A DNA stretch of 64,000 bases from Sodalis sp. CWE (GTDB lineage Bacteria > Pseudomonadota > Gammaproteobacteria > Enterobacterales > Enterobacteriaceae), in assembly GCF_019646055.1 (NCBI RefSeq), contig NZ_JAESFE010000001.1, forward strand, positions 124,001 through 188,000, written 5' to 3'. How positions within the stretch are numbered: the stretch's first letter is position 1; each line of letters starts with the position of its first letter. Under the pieces are notes generated by a model that worked only from the letters and a program-made list of their open reading frames with translations, searched no databases and was not told the origin of the DNA. Both the position numbers and the translations under genes were made by a program. Shown piece by piece: positions 42,782 to 55,501 of this stretch.

Positions 42782-45700
42782 TTGCGCCTGATTACAATTT
42801 TTATTTTAGGATGGCTATCATTCTTTCCAATCTTCGCCACTAATTTATCTGATGAGGTTTGGGTTAAAACATCTTTACAACATTTTCAAGAAAATAAAAA
42901 TGAATTAAAACAAACAAATTTGTTTATTATCAAGAAATTGGAATCCGTGTTAAATTCTGTTGTTGAGCAAAAGATGCTTATTCTGAAAATTGAAAACTTT
43001 CAAAATCAGAAAGCCGATAATAATTTACTAACAACTGCTTGTCATTTTTTCAAAGAAAGTGAAAAAGATAGAATCTTGTTAAAAGATCTTTTTATTTCTA
43101 GTTTAAGACTGATTGACAATCAGTTCAACTGGCTTCTATTGAAGATAGGCAATCAATTTATAGATCAGTTAAATCAATTGCAAAAAGAGTGGAGATTGTT
43201 GTGTATTATTAATGATTCGTTGACAAGTTTATTATCTTTTCAGCAACAACAAGCTAAAGCATTAAAAAACCTAAATAATATAGAGCAAAAAAATCGACTT
43301 TTTTTTATACAAAAAAATGTTTCGAAAATAATCCAAAAGGATATTGAGCTAGAAACAAAACAAAAAATTACTGAATTAAAAACAAGAAAATTAAATCCTA
43401 TCCAGTTTCCCGAGATTATTAATAGTCAATTAAAAATTAATCGTGAACTTTCTATTACTCTAAGTCAACAAGCAAAGCGTTTGGATTTTATCATTGGTCA
43501 GCAACGTCAAGTTTCCTTACAAACTCTCCAAGTACGGCAAGCTCTTGTCACTCTTCGAGAACAAGCACAATGGTTGGATAAGTCACCAGTTTTAGGAGAA
43601 ACACTTCGAGCGCAAGTTGCTAGACTACCGAAAGTATCAAGATCGCAACAACTTGATAACGATATGGCTCAATTACGCGTTCAACGTCTTTATTTTGAAG
43701 AACTAATGAATAAATTGGCACAATCTCTTTATGCAACTTATCGTCAAGATAATGGGCTGCCATTATCTTCTGCACAAAATCGTATTCTTGAAAAACAACT
43801 CGCCATACAACGTAATCTTCTAAATGCATTATTAACGGGATGTGATACTCAAATTCTAGAACTAACTAAATTGAAAGTAGCCAACAGTCAGCTTAAAGAG
43901 GCAATGAATGAAATGCAAGAAGCTACGAATCGCTATCTTTTTTGGGTAGCGGATATAATTCCAATTTCTTTTTCTTATCCATTACTTGTTGCTCAGGACT
44001 TACGTCGATTAGTAACTTTAGATACTTTTCATCAATTAACTAATGCGTTTAGCATGATAATTTCTAGTCAAGAAACACTTTTTTTATTATTTGGAGCATT
44101 GTTATTAGGTTGTTTTAGCCTTAGCTCCCGTCATCATTATTATGCTTTTCTTGCTAGAACTAGTGGTCAAGTAGGAAAAGTTAATCAAGATCATTTTTCT
44201 TTAACTTTGTGCAATGCTCTTTGGTCAGCACTGATAGCTTTACCTTTACCTATCCTATGGGCCGTTTTAGGGCATGGATTAAGACATGCTTGGCCTTACT
44301 CGGTGGCAGTTTCTATTGGCAATGGGTTTACTGCTACGATACCAGTTTTATGGATATTTGTAATGTGTTTTCATTTTTCACATCCGCAGGGACTATTTAT
44401 AATTCATTTTGGTTGGCCAAAACATCAGGTTAAACGTGTACTTCGTTATTATAGTTTAGCTATTGGCATGATTATTCCAATGATAATGGCGTTGATTTTT
44501 TTTGACAGTTATAGTGAGAGAGAGTTTGCTGGAACTTTAGGAAGATTTTGTTTTCTCTTATTATGTATTTGTCTGGCTATTGTGACTAATAGTTTGAAAC
44601 GAACTGGATTGCCACTTTATTTTGATAAAAGTGGCAGTGGAAACAATGTCGTTAATCACTCTTTATGGAATCTTATGATTTGTGCACCTGTTATTGCTTC
44701 CATTTCATCTTGTCTTGGATATTTAACAGCAGCAAAAGTGTTATTAACACGACTGGAAACTTCATTATCTATTTGGTTTCTATTATTAATAATCTACCAT
44801 ATCATACGAAGGTGGATGTTTATTCAAAGGCGTCGTATTGCATTCGAACGAGCCAAACAACGTCGTGCAGAAATACTAGCTTATCGAGCACGTACAGAAG
44901 AGGACTTGCCACAATTGCAAATGAATAACGAAGTTGCTGCTGAAGTCGATGCAAAGGTGTTAGATCTTGATACTATCAGCGCGCAATCATTACAATTGGT
45001 AAGGTCAATCTTAGCATTAGTTGCGGTATTATCGGTAGTTTTATTATGGTCGGAATTACATTCAGCTTTTAGTTTTTTGGAAAATATAACTTTATGGGAT
45101 ACAACTTCAACGAGTCATAAAGTTGATGGCATTCAATCAATCACGTTTGGAGCAGTATTGATTGCCATTTTAGTTTTTATCATTACTGCACAAATGGTAC
45201 GTAATTTACCTGCTCTTTTAGAATTAGTTTTATTACAGCATTTAGACTTAACTCCTGGAACTGGATACGCTATAACTACTTTGACCAAGTATAGCCTAAT
45301 GTTAATAGGATGGCTTATTGGTTTTTCTATATTGGGAATTGAATGGTCAAAATTACAATGGTTAGTAGCTGCGCTTGGGGTTGGACTAGGTTTTGGTTTA
45401 CAAGAAATTTTTGCTAATTTTATCTCTGGACTAATGATTTTGTTTGAAAGACCTATCCGCATTGGCGATACAGTCACAATCCGTAATTTAACTGGAAATA
45501 TTACAAGAATTAATACTCGCGCTACAACGATTACAGATTGGGACCGTAAAGAGATCATTGTTCCGAATAAAGCTTTTATTACTGAACAATTTGTGAATTG
45601 GTCGTTATCAGATACCTTAACGCGTGTAGTGTTGAACGTACCTGCTCCATCAAACGCTAATATCGAACAAGTGACTCGCATTTTAGTACAAGCCGCTCAA

Positions 45701-45967
45701 AAATGTCCGTTAGTTTTAGAGTTTCCACCACCTGAAGTGTTTTTGGTTGATTTACAAAAGGGCTTACCATTATTTGAATTACGCATGCATGCAGCAGAAA
45801 TAGGACATAGAATGCCACTGCGACATCAGGTCCACATGTTAATTTTAGAGAGCTATCACAATAATGGTATGGAATTACCATTTCCTCCTTTTCAATTACG
45901 AGAAGAACAAATTAAAGTAAGTAATATCGCTAATGATTTTGTTAAATCAGATAATGGTTACATTTAA
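42782..45967 (+). CDS. mscM: Large mechanosensitive channel of the MscK/MscM family (YjeP)
   Basis: MscM-type channels open under membrane tension to release solutes during hypo-osmotic shock. The 1061-residue protein begins with a signal peptide (MRLITIFILGWLSFFPIFA), then a long periplasmic coiled-coil region (~25-390). Several membrane helices follow (~395-830) and a C-terminal MscS domain with the pore-helix motif LGVGLGFGLQEIFANFISGL and the beta-domain FERPIRIGDTV. The start is TTG at 42782, matching the E. coli MRLI start; no strong ribosome site precedes it. It lies 53 bases after psd and is almost certainly cotranscribed. A large dispensable-seeming channel is notable in so small a genome. 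Confidence 0.94.
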   Translation: MRLITIFILGWLSFFPIFATNLSDEVWVKTSLQHFQENKNELKQTNLFIIKKLESVLNSVVEQKMLILKIENFQNQKADNNLLTTACHFFKESEKDRILLKDLFISSLRLIDNQFNWLLLKIGNQFIDQLNQLQKEWRLLCIINDSLTSLLSFQQQQAKALKNLNNIEQKNRLFFIQKNVSKIIQKDIELETKQKITELKTRKLNPIQFPEIINSQLKINRELSITLSQQAKRLDFIIGQQRQVSLQTLQVRQALVTLREQAQWLDKSPVLGETLRAQVARLPKVSRSQQLDNDMAQLRVQRLYFEELMNKLAQSLYATYRQDNGLPLSSAQNRILEKQLAIQRNLLNALLTGCDTQILELTKLKVANSQLKEAMNEMQEATNRYLFWVADIIPISFSYPLLVAQDLRRLVTLDTFHQLTNAFSMIISSQETLFLLFGALLLGCFSLSSRHHYYAFLARTSGQVGKVNQDHFSLTLCNALWSALIALPLPILWAVLGHGLRHAWPYSVAVSIGNGFTATIPVLWIFVMCFHFSHPQGLFIIHFGWPKHQVKRVLRYYSLAIGMIIPMIMALIFFDSYSEREFAGTLGRFCFLLLCICLAIVTNSLKRTGLPLYFDKSGSGNNVVNHSLWNLMICAPVIASISSCLGYLTAAKVLLTRLETSLSIWFLLLIIYHIIRRWMFIQRRRIAFERAKQRRAEILAYRARTEEDLPQLQMNNEVAAEVDAKVLDLDTISAQSLQLVRSILALVAVLSVVLLWSELHSAFSFLENITLWDTTSTSHKVDGIQSITFGAVLIAILVFIITAQMVRNLPALLELVLLQHLDLTPGTGYAITTLTKYSLMLIGWLIGFSILGIEWSKLQWLVAALGVGLGFGLQEIFANFISGLMILFERPIRIGDTVTIRNLTGNITRINTRATTITDWDRKEIIVPNKAFITEQFVNWSLSDTLTRVVLNVPAPSNANIEQVTRILVQAAQKCPLVLEFPPPEVFLVDLQKGLPLFELRMHAAEIGHRMPLRHQVHMLILESYHNNGMELPFPPFQLREEQIKVSNIANDFVKSDNGYI

Positions 45968-46066
45968 GACTAAATATAAAGATCCGCTCTATGAGCTCTG
46001 ACGCCTTATTAAAGAAAGAGTTAATGTTACATTATAGTGTAGAATTTGGAAATATGTTTTAAACAT

Positions 46067-47053
46067 TTAAGCTCGCTCTACTGAAAAAGCAATTACGTCG
46101 TTTAAACAATTTGTATTCAACACCATCATAATTAAACGGTCTATACCTAATGCTACTCCAGAACACGCTGGCATTCCATGAGTCAAAGCCGCTAGAAAAT
46201 TTTTGTCAACAGATTGCTTATTAAGTTGCATTTTTTCTCGTTTGCGATTATCCTGCGCAAATCGCTGACGATGTTCATTTACATCAATTAGCTCACGAAA
46301 TCCATTAGCTAACTCAATACCTCTAAAATAAACTTCAAATCGATCTACGACGCGACAGTCTTCAACGTTAACTTCAGCTAATGCTGACTGCGAAATAGGA
46401 AAAAGGTAAATAAAAGTAGGTTTTTTAAGTCCAATATTTGGTCTTACTTGTATTGTAAATAATAATTGTACAAGTGTGTCACGATCCTCTTGTTTCTCTA
46501 TTAAATAAGCTTTTTCTTCTTCTTCGAAGAGATTTAATTTCACGGCTGCATCGTATAACTGTTTTTTATTTGCTGATAAAGGATCAAATCCTACATGATT
46601 TATAAAAATTTGCTGATAAGTAAACATTTCCCTACCATTACAGTCTAGAATATTCTGTAATAAATCATTAACTTCATTCATCAAACAATGAATATCGTAA
46701 TTTAGTCGATACCATTCAAGAATAGTAAATTCTGGATTATGATAACGACCAATCTCCTCGTTACGAAAACTATGACATATTTGAAAGATAGGGCCACTTC
46801 CTGCAGCAAGGAGACGCTTCATATGGTATTCAGGACTAGTTATCAAATACAATGGAACTGTTTTCGTACTAATTCCTGATTTAGTGAAATACGTCTGAAA
46901 AGAAGATAAATGAACATCCGTCACTGTAAAGTGACTCATTGATGGTGTTTCTACTTCAAGAAGCCCACGATTCTTAAAAAATCGTCGAATTTGATCTAAA
47001 ATTGCAGCACGTCGTGAAAGGTTAGAAATAGGAGCACTTGGTTTCCAGTTCAT
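46067..47053 (-). CDS. epmA: EF-P (R)-beta-lysine ligase
   Basis: EpmA (PoxA/GenX/YjeA) is a truncated class II lysyl-tRNA synthetase that attaches (R)-beta-lysine to a conserved Lys of EF-P. The 328 residues (E. coli 325) contain the class II motifs: motif 2 as [20 protein letters not shown] and motif 3 as [12 protein letters not shown], with no anticodon-binding domain. Convergent with mscM, with 99 bases between. Its partner epmB and target efp are 0.8-2.4 kb away. Confidence 0.96.
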   Translation of the reverse strand: MNWKPSAPISNLSRRAAILDQIRRFFKNRGLLEVETPSMSHFTVTDVHLSSFQTYFTKSGISTKTVPLYLITSPEYHMKRLLAAGSGPIFQICHSFRNEEIGRYHNPEFTILEWYRLNYDIHCLMNEVNDLLQNILDCNGREMFTYQQIFINHVGFDPLSANKKQLYDAAVKLNLFEEEEKAYLIEKQEDRDTLVQLLFTIQVRPNIGLKKPTFIYLFPISQSALAEVNVEDCRVVDRFEVYFRGIELANGFRELIDVNEHRQRFAQDNRKREKMQLNKQSVDKNFLAALTHGMPACSGVALGIDRLIMMVLNTNCLNDVIAFSVERA

Positions 47054-47853
47054 TAATATTGCCTTTTGTGATTACTCTCTATATTTTATTACTAATCGAA
47101 CATAATTAGAAAATTTTTTACTTTTATGGAATGGTTTTACTATCCTATACCAAGGGATGCTGTAATGATAAATCCATCATTTAATAATTAACCGAACGAG
47201 TTTGCTTATTTCGCTAAATTTAAATATTCCGTGCTTTCTAATTTTTTAGTTCACTACTCCTCACTTCATATACATTCCAGACATCTGTAACAACTAACAT
47301 TGATTTTTTCTTCATTTTTATCACTGTATTATTTTATTTCAAAAATTTCATAATCTAAAAAAAATTATTTTTAATAAAGTTAGTTTGTTTACAACTTATG
47401 AATATCTCATCTCTTAAACTGAGATGAACTTACATCATCCTTAACTATATTCAATTAAACGTTAAATTTTTAACTTCTTAAGAAGAAATCTTCATCACAA
47501 GGAAAATCAATAAAGGATAATAAAAATTATACAGTAGAAATTGGTTAGCTAAGAGCCATATCATTATCAAATATATGAATATTTTTAGTAAAAAATTACT
47601 TGATCTTCATAATCTTTTTGCTTATTAAGTAATAATTTGAATACTTATAAACATTTAAGATCTGAAAAAATTTAATTAATATAATTTAATGAATTTAATT
47701 TTATTATTGTAATTCATCTATACTAGGACCTATTCTAGTTTTTATACCTACATCAAATCCATGAATTAATTTATTCAAAAAAAAATAATTTTTGCTTCAT
47801 AGAAATGATTGTTTTCAAAAAAACATAAGCATCATTTTTGGTGGAAATAAAAA
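47054..47853. other. Gap in the frdABCD-ampC-ecnAB position
   Basis: E. coli has the fumarate reductase operon and several other genes between epmA and efp. No gene is readable in these 800 bp. Two hairpins stand out: CATCTC/GAGATG at 47408-47426 and the perfect palindrome CTTCTTAAGAAG at 47474-47485. Confidence 0.55.
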
Positions 47854-48435
47854 CTAAAGTTGTTTAATTCGAGAAACATACTCTCCTGAGCGGGTATCAA
47901 TTTTAACTGTTTCTCCGGTCCGCAAAAAAAGCGGGACTTTTACTACTGCGCCGGTTTTTAATATAGCTAATTTATTGGAACTGCCTCCTAAAGTGTCTCC
48001 TTTCAAATTTAAATCAGTATTAATAATTTCTAATTCTACAAAATTGGGAGGATTTACGATAATAGGCTCTCCATTCCACAGTGTTAACGTACATATGGTT
48101 TGTTCTACCATCCATTTAGCGTTATCACCAATTGCTTTATTGTTAACAGCTAGTTGCTCATAAGTTTTTTTATTTATAAAATACCAAAATTCTCTATCAC
48201 GATATAAATAAGTTAAATTTATTTCTACAACATCAGCGGCTGGTACTGAATCACCAGACTTAAAAATTTTTTCTAGAACTTTTTTGGATATTAATTTTTT
48301 TAAACGAACACGATTAAATGATTGTCCTTTTCCTGGTTTTATAAATTCATTTTCAATGATTATACACGGTTCACTATCAACGATAATTTTAAGACCAGAG
48401 CGAAATTCGTTAGTATTGTAATAATGAAGTGACAT
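47854..48435 (-). CDS. efp: Elongation factor P
   Basis: EF-P rescues ribosomes stalled at consecutive prolines. The 193-residue product (E. coli 188) has the three beta-barrel domains, with the modifiable loop lysine at residue 36 in [14 protein letters not shown], and the terminal signature [15 protein letters not shown]. The modifying enzymes EpmA and EpmB are both encoded alongside, so the lysylated form is expected. It is divergent from epmB across only 35 bases, which must hold both start regions. Confidence 0.97.
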   Translation of the reverse strand: MSLHYYNTNEFRSGLKIIVDSEPCIIIENEFIKPGKGQSFNRVRLKKLISKKVLEKIFKSGDSVPAADVVEINLTYLYRDREFWYFINKKTYEQLAVNNKAIGDNAKWMVEQTICTLTLWNGEPIIVNPPNFVELEIINTDLNLKGDTLGGSSNKLAILKTGAVVKVPLFLRTGETVKIDTRSGEYVSRIKQL

Positions 48436-48470
48436 AGTATCTTTTTTTAATTAAAAATTAGTGAATTACA

Positions 48471-49484
48471 ATGACGTATATTGCACCTCTTAAAGAAGAT
48501 TGGTTGCGTCAACTTAGTGATGTTATTACTGATCCTTTTAAACTTCTCCAGATTCTTAAACTTGAAAAAGATCCTTTTCTTTGTAGAGTTGTTGCAGCAA
48601 GTCATCTTTTTCCTTTTCTGGTTCCTCGTGCTTTTGTTTCTCGAATGAAACCCGGGGATCCAAATGATCCTCTTCTCCGTCAAGTAATTACAACAAACGA
48701 GGAATTTAATTTAATACATGGATTTAGTGTTAATCCACTGAACGAACATAGTGTCATTCCTGGAGTGTTGCACAAATACAAAAATCGTGCACTAATTCTA
48801 GTAAAAAAAAGTTGTGCAATTCACTGCCGATACTGTTTTCGACGATTTTTTTCATATAAAAAAAATCAGGGAAGTAAAAAAAACTGGATGCGGATAACAA
48901 CCTATTTTCAGGAACATCCTGAATTAAATGAAATTATTCTTTCCGGTGGTGACCCACTAATGGCTTTAGACGACGAATTGGGTCAACTTATTTCTTTGTT
49001 GGAAAAAATTCCTCACATAACTACAATTCGCATTCATAGTCGATTACCCGTCATAGTTCCTGCTCGTATCACTACACGATTATGCCAAATATTGGCGTTT
49101 TGTCGAATGAACGTAGTATTAGTGACGCATGTCAATCACGCACATGAAATCGACTTTGATTTTTACAAAAGTATGGCTAAATTGCGAAATGCAGGAGTAA
49201 CTTTACTTAACCAAAGTGTTTTGTTACGCGGAATCAATGATAATGCTAACATTCTAGCAGAGCTTAGCAGGACATTGTTTAATGCAGGTGTTCTTCCTTA
49301 TTATCTTCATCTTCTAGATAGAGTTCATGGAACATCGCATTTCTTAGTAGAAGATAAGCAGGCAAAGAAAATTATGCGTCAACTACTAGAAAAAACATCA
49401 GGTTATTTAGTGCCAAGACTAAGTCGAGAAATAGCTGGAAAACGTAGCAAAGTACTGTTAAGTTTTGGCACTAGATTAAAATAA
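48471..49484 (+). CDS. epmB: EF-P lysine 2,3-aminomutase
   Basis: EpmB (YjeK) is a radical-SAM, PLP-dependent aminomutase that makes the (R)-beta-lysine used by EpmA on EF-P. The 337 residues (E. coli 342) contain the iron-sulfur motif CAIHCRYCFRR with cysteines at 115, 119 and 122, the SAM region ILSGGDPLM and the PLP-lysine region near the C-terminus. The ATG at 48471 starts MTYIAPLKEDWL. It is followed by an intrinsic terminator and then by convergent groEL. Confidence 0.96.
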   Translation: MTYIAPLKEDWLRQLSDVITDPFKLLQILKLEKDPFLCRVVAASHLFPFLVPRAFVSRMKPGDPNDPLLRQVITTNEEFNLIHGFSVNPLNEHSVIPGVLHKYKNRALILVKKSCAIHCRYCFRRFFSYKKNQGSKKNWMRITTYFQEHPELNEIILSGGDPLMALDDELGQLISLLEKIPHITTIRIHSRLPVIVPARITTRLCQILAFCRMNVVLVTHVNHAHEIDFDFYKSMAKLRNAGVTLLNQSVLLRGINDNANILAELSRTLFNAGVLPYYLHLLDRVHGTSHFLVEDKQAKKIMRQLLEKTSGYLVPRLSREIAGKRSKVLLSFGTRLK

Positions 49485-49505
49485 TCATTTCTAATGTTTT
49501 TAGTC

Positions 49506-49530
49506 AAAAGGAAAAACTTATCCTTTTTTA
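49506..49530 (+). terminator. AT-type hairpin plus T-run after epmB
   Basis: AAAAGGA and TCCTTTT pair around an 8-base loop and are followed by further T, 22 bases past the epmB stop. It probably ends epmB transcription together with the stronger stem just downstream. Confidence 0.5.
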
Positions 49531-49538
49531 AAAAAACT

Positions 49539-49565
49539 AAAAACCCCGATGAAATCGGGGTTTTT
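49539..49565. terminator. Bidirectional intrinsic terminator between epmB and groEL
   Basis: AAAAACCCCGAT and ATCGGGGTTTTT form a perfect 12-bp stem with a GAA loop, so either strand yields a GC stem followed by five or more T. It lies between the convergent ends of epmB and groEL and can serve both. The core resembles the tRNA-fMet terminator at 11873-11894. Confidence 0.93.
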
Positions 49566-49618
49566 ATTTTAGTTTACTATCTTTACTAAAATTGGCTAAA
49601 TATGAAAACAAAAAATTT

Positions 49619-51280
<1,662 letters not shown>

Positions 51281-51319
51281 CTAATCAATATCGTTCAGTC
51301 CAGATGATTTACACACGGA

Positions 51320-51732
<413 letters not shown>

Positions 51733-52133
51733 AGGAGAGAAAGTAAAAAATTTTTAAGTGATAACTTTATTGTAATTCATCCATAGATGAGCTTATTTTA
51801 AATGTACTGACGGGTACATAAAGCTTTTAAAAAAGCTATTAAGATTTTATAAGTCAAATTTGCCAAGGAAGTAATTACGTATTGCTATTTCACTAATTTT
51901 TTAAAATTAGAGAATTGGTAATCAAAGTACCTCAAATAAAAAATGTATCCGCCAAACAATTGAAACAAATAATAATTAGTTATGAATTATTTTTAATCTG
52001 ACCAGTTTTAATTTTTTTTACTTTAAGCTAAGAGTATAATTCTATAGCAATGAAAAATCTTATTAGCAGACAGACTTCAACCTGGATTAATCTATTCGTC
52101 ATTATAATTAACTAAAATCTATAAGGAAAGCAT
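51733..52133. other. groS-aspA intergenic region (fxsA lost)
   Basis: E. coli has fxsA here. No gene is visible beyond the groSL promoter. A stem AGCTTTT/AAAAGCT lies at 51822-51837. A TATAAT occurs about 100 bases before the aspA ATG but without a good -35 element, so the aspA promoter is not assigned. Confidence 0.45.
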
Positions 52134-53564
52134 ATGCCGACTCTTATCCGTATCGAAGAAGATTTACTTGGTACTCGTGAAGTGCCAGCCGATGTTTATT
52201 ATGGTATTCATACCTTACGTGCTATAGAAAATTTCTATATTAGCGGAACACGCATTAATGACATTCCTGAACTGATACGTGGTTTGGTAATGGTCAAAAA
52301 AGCTGCTGCGCTAGCTAACAAAGATTTAAAGAATCTATCGTATAATATGGCCGATACTATTGTGCGCGCATGTAACGAAATATTGATTTACGGTCGTTGT
52401 ATGGACCAGTTTCCAGTAGATGTTTTTCAAGGCGGCGCAGGAACCTCAATTAATATGAATACCAATGAGGTATTAGCTAATATTGGATTAGAATTAATGG
52501 GATATAAAAAGGGAGAGTATCAATTTCTAAATCCAAATGATCATCTGAATTTATGTCAATCTACTAACGATGCGTACCCGACTGGGTTTCGCATTGCTGT
52601 TTATAACGCAATCCAAAACTTAGTCAAAGGAATTGATTATTTAAGAGAGGGATTTGAAAAAAAAGCGAAACAATTTTACGATATTCTAAAAATGGGAAGA
52701 ACCCAATTACAAGACGCAGTCCCTATGACACTTGGCCAAGAATTCTATGCATTCAATGTTTTACTGAAAGAGGAAAATAAAAATTTATTACGTGCCGCAG
52801 AGTTATTACTGGAAGTAAATCTCGGTGCAACTGCTATTGGCACTAAGCTTAACACTCCAGATTGTTATCAGTTATTAGTAGTAGAAAAACTAGCAGAAGT
52901 AAGTAACCTTCCGTGCGTTCCTGCAGAAGATTTAATAGAAGCCACGTCTGACTGTGGAGCTTATGTTATGGTCCACAGTACGTTAAAGCGTTTAGCGGTT
53001 AAACTATCTAAAATTTGTAACGATTTACGACTATTATCGTCGGGTCCTCGAGCTGGCTTTAATGAAATTAACTTACCACAATTACAAGCAGGATCCTCTA
53101 TCATGCCAGCTAAAATTAACCCCGTATTGCCAGAAGCGGTTAATCAAGTTTGTTTCAAAGTTATAGGCAATGACATTTGCATTACTATGGCAGCAGAAGC
53201 TGGCCAGCTCCAATTAAATGTTATGAAACCAGTCATTATCCAGGCTATGTTTGAGTCGTTACGTATTTTAACTAACTCATGTTATAATTTGCAAGACAAG
53301 TGCATTAATGGAATTACCGCTAATCAAGCTGTTTGCGAAAAATACGTCTTCAATTCTATCGGAATTGTAACTTACCTTATTCCATTCATTGGACATCAAA
53401 ACGGAGATACTGTTGGTAAAATTTGTGTTAAAACTGGCAAAAGTGTAAGGGACGTTGTTCTTGAACTCGGTTTGCTAACTGCTTCACAACTAGATAATAT
53501 TTTTTCATTAAAAAATTTGATCAGTCCGAAATATAACTCTATCAAAAAAGAATATCTCCAATGA
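52134..53564 (+). CDS. aspA: Aspartate ammonia-lyase (aspartase)
   Basis: AspA interconverts aspartate with fumarate and ammonia. The 476 residues (E. coli 478) belong to the fumarase/aspartase superfamily with the conserved [11 protein letters not shown] loop (~318-328) holding the catalytic serine, [12 protein letters not shown] and [12 protein letters not shown]. In a symbiont it can feed the citric acid cycle from host aspartate or release ammonia. The start ATG 52134 has AAGGAAAG 6-8 bases upstream. It is followed by a synteny break. Confidence 0.97.
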   Translation: MPTLIRIEEDLLGTREVPADVYYGIHTLRAIENFYISGTRINDIPELIRGLVMVKKAAALANKDLKNLSYNMADTIVRACNEILIYGRCMDQFPVDVFQGGAGTSINMNTNEVLANIGLELMGYKKGEYQFLNPNDHLNLCQSTNDAYPTGFRIAVYNAIQNLVKGIDYLREGFEKKAKQFYDILKMGRTQLQDAVPMTLGQEFYAFNVLLKEENKNLLRAAELLLEVNLGATAIGTKLNTPDCYQLLVVEKLAEVSNLPCVPAEDLIEATSDCGAYVMVHSTLKRLAVKLSKICNDLRLLSSGPRAGFNEINLPQLQAGSSIMPAKINPVLPEAVNQVCFKVIGNDICITMAAEAGQLQLNVMKPVIIQAMFESLRILTNSCYNLQDKCINGITANQAVCEKYVFNSIGIVTYLIPFIGHQNGDTVGKICVKTGKSVRDVVLELGLLTASQLDNIFSLKNLISPKYNSIKKEYLQ

Positions 53565-54073
53565 TTCCTTTTTATCTTAATTGATTTGCAATTATAAACG
53601 AATATAATATTCTTAAATTTACCTAAGGTATATCGGAAAATGATCTTGGCTGTTTAAGAAAATTTTTCTTATTGTACAACACAAGAAAATCTCCCTACTC
53701 ATGTTACATGTTCGTCCTAAAATAGGACTATAAGATAAAGCCTAAAAAGGAATTATATAGTGCAATTATTTTTATATTTAAAACTTTTTATTAATCAAAA
53801 AAAAAGTCTTAGATATTTTTTATGGTTATTTTTTCAGTATTTCGCTGCTTTCATTATCGAGTATCACGAATCGCAACTAACGCTTATGAAAGAAAATTAG
53901 TAAACTTTTATTGATTTTTAAACTCTACTACAATGAAATAATGCTATAATAATTAAGAAAAATGATTTTTCTAGAATTAAATTTAAAAAATTTACATACT
54001 CTTTAACGATAAAAAAAAGAAAACGTATCGCAAAGGCGCAATTTTCGTTAAAAATATATCTAGCAAATGATTG
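53565..54073. other. aspA-plsC gap at a synteny joint
   Basis: aspA belongs to the 94-min block of E. coli and plsC to the 68-min block, so a rearrangement joint lies in this stretch. No gene, tRNA or repeat is visible. Confidence 0.5.
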
Positions 54074-54099
54074 ATAAATCCTTTGAATAAAGGATTTAT
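54074..54099 (-). other. 11-bp perfect stem-loop overlapping the plsC stop codon
   Basis: ATAAATCCTTT and AAAGGATTTAT pair with a 4-base loop. The plsC stop codon (54096-54098) lies inside one arm. It lacks a T-run on the minus strand and so is more likely an mRNA 3'-end stabiliser than a strong terminator. Confidence 0.7.
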
Positions 54100-54839
54100 T
54101 GAAATCTTAAAGATTCTCTTTGGTTAACTTCTAAATTTAACTGATCAAGTTTGTTTTTCATTATATTCCAACAATGTGCAGCTAATACACGTCCCTGTTT
54201 TTTGTTATAACCGATCGTTTCTACTGGAGGTAAAATTTCGATGATAACTAGTCCATTAGACCATCGGTTAAGTCTAATTTTATTAGAAGTGTTAGAAACA
54301 CAAATCGGTACTATAGGAACACCGGCAGAAATTGCCATGTAAAATGCCCCAACTTTGAATGGAAGTAAGCCGCGTCCACGACTCCTGGTTCCTTCCGGAA
54401 AAACCCAAATAGACATATTATTTTTTTTAACTTCTTTTATAACTTTAGTAAGAATATTATAAGTTTTGGTATAATTATTACGGTCAATCAGTAAGTTCCC
54501 AGTCAACCAATATAGAAGTCCAAACAACGGTATCCATAGTAAACTTTTCTTACCTACTAAAATAGTGCGAGGTTGTACCACACATGAAGTGGTAACAATA
54601 TCATAAGTGTTTTGATGATTAGCAATATAAATACAATTATTTGGTAACATTATATCTTTAGGCCATCGCACTTCTACTTGCAAACCAAAAAGGAAGGACA
54701 TACGACCAAACCAACGCCCAAGAACGGAAATATGTCGAGGGTCTTTTGGCTTGCATAAGTAACAGATTAAACCAAGAGTACATATTAATATTGATAAAAG
54801 TGTCGCTAACACAGTGCGTATAATAGCAAGAAACATCAA
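54096..54839 (-). CDS. plsC: 1-acyl-sn-glycerol-3-phosphate acyltransferase
   Basis: PlsC adds the second acyl chain to lysophosphatidic acid, giving phosphatidic acid at the inner membrane. The 247 residues (E. coli 245) have an N-terminal membrane helix (~5-26), the catalytic NHQNTYD (HX4D), VGKKSLLWIPLFG, and FPEGTRSRGRG. The C-terminal CVSNTSNKIRLNRW stretch is also conserved. With plsY in this window it covers two of the steps from glycerol-3-phosphate to phosphatidic acid, and psd completes phosphatidylethanolamine. Confidence 0.96.
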   Translation of the reverse strand: MMFLAIIRTVLATLLSILICTLGLICYLCKPKDPRHISVLGRWFGRMSFLFGLQVEVRWPKDIMLPNNCIYIANHQNTYDIVTTSCVVQPRTILVGKKSLLWIPLFGLLYWLTGNLLIDRNNYTKTYNILTKVIKEVKKNNMSIWVFPEGTRSRGRGLLPFKVGAFYMAISAGVPIVPICVSNTSNKIRLNRWSNGLVIIEILPPVETIGYNKKQGRVLAAHCWNIMKNKLDQLNLEVNQRESLRFQ

Positions 54840-55501
54840 CTTAAGCCTCCATATTCAGGCTCTATTCGAGCAAGCTGTTTTATATTCAATCTACGTTGAG
54901 AAAATTTGAAATCTTCTGGAAAATCACATGTTGCCCTTAGTATTTGCAATATTTATCTCGAATTAAAGGCTAGATTTAGCACTCGGAATAAAAGAACAAA
55001 TATTTCCTCTTTGTATAAAAGAGAGAGACTGTCGAAAAAGAGAACTATATTTTTTGCTTCTTTATAACCTATGGATAAGTTGAACGGTATGTTTATCGAG
55101 CTTCCTCCAATCGAACAGCCTTTATCACACGCTTAATAAAATAGTTGAGAATAAAAAATAACGTATTAATCATATGTTTTATTAGAAATTTTTAGTACAC
55201 AACATAGTTCTGATCTTTCTTCAAGAATTTTTGGCATGAAAATAAATAAGTGATCGTCTTCTTATGATAAGAGAACTGTTAAAGTAAATTATTTATTTGC
55301 TTAATGAACTACATAACAATTTCAAACACTGCACAGAAATTAGTGTTTGTTAAATAATTATTTAACTTTTTGGTATAAAAAGAAAATTTAATACTTTATT
55401 GAATAACTTATCTTATGAAAACTTATAAATCATTGAACAGTAAACTTTTTGCATAAGTCATTTTTTAATAAAAATTGCATAATAATTATTATATTAATAA
55501 A
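54840..55501. other. Gap between ribB and plsC
   Basis: These 662 bp hold no visible gene. A small stem CTCTTT/AAAGAG occurs at 55007-55023. Confidence 0.5.

Noticed and set aside
45133-45681. 182-codon open frame antisense to mscM
   Set aside because: It mirrors the conserved MscS domain in the opposite strand; the sense protein is clearly the real product.
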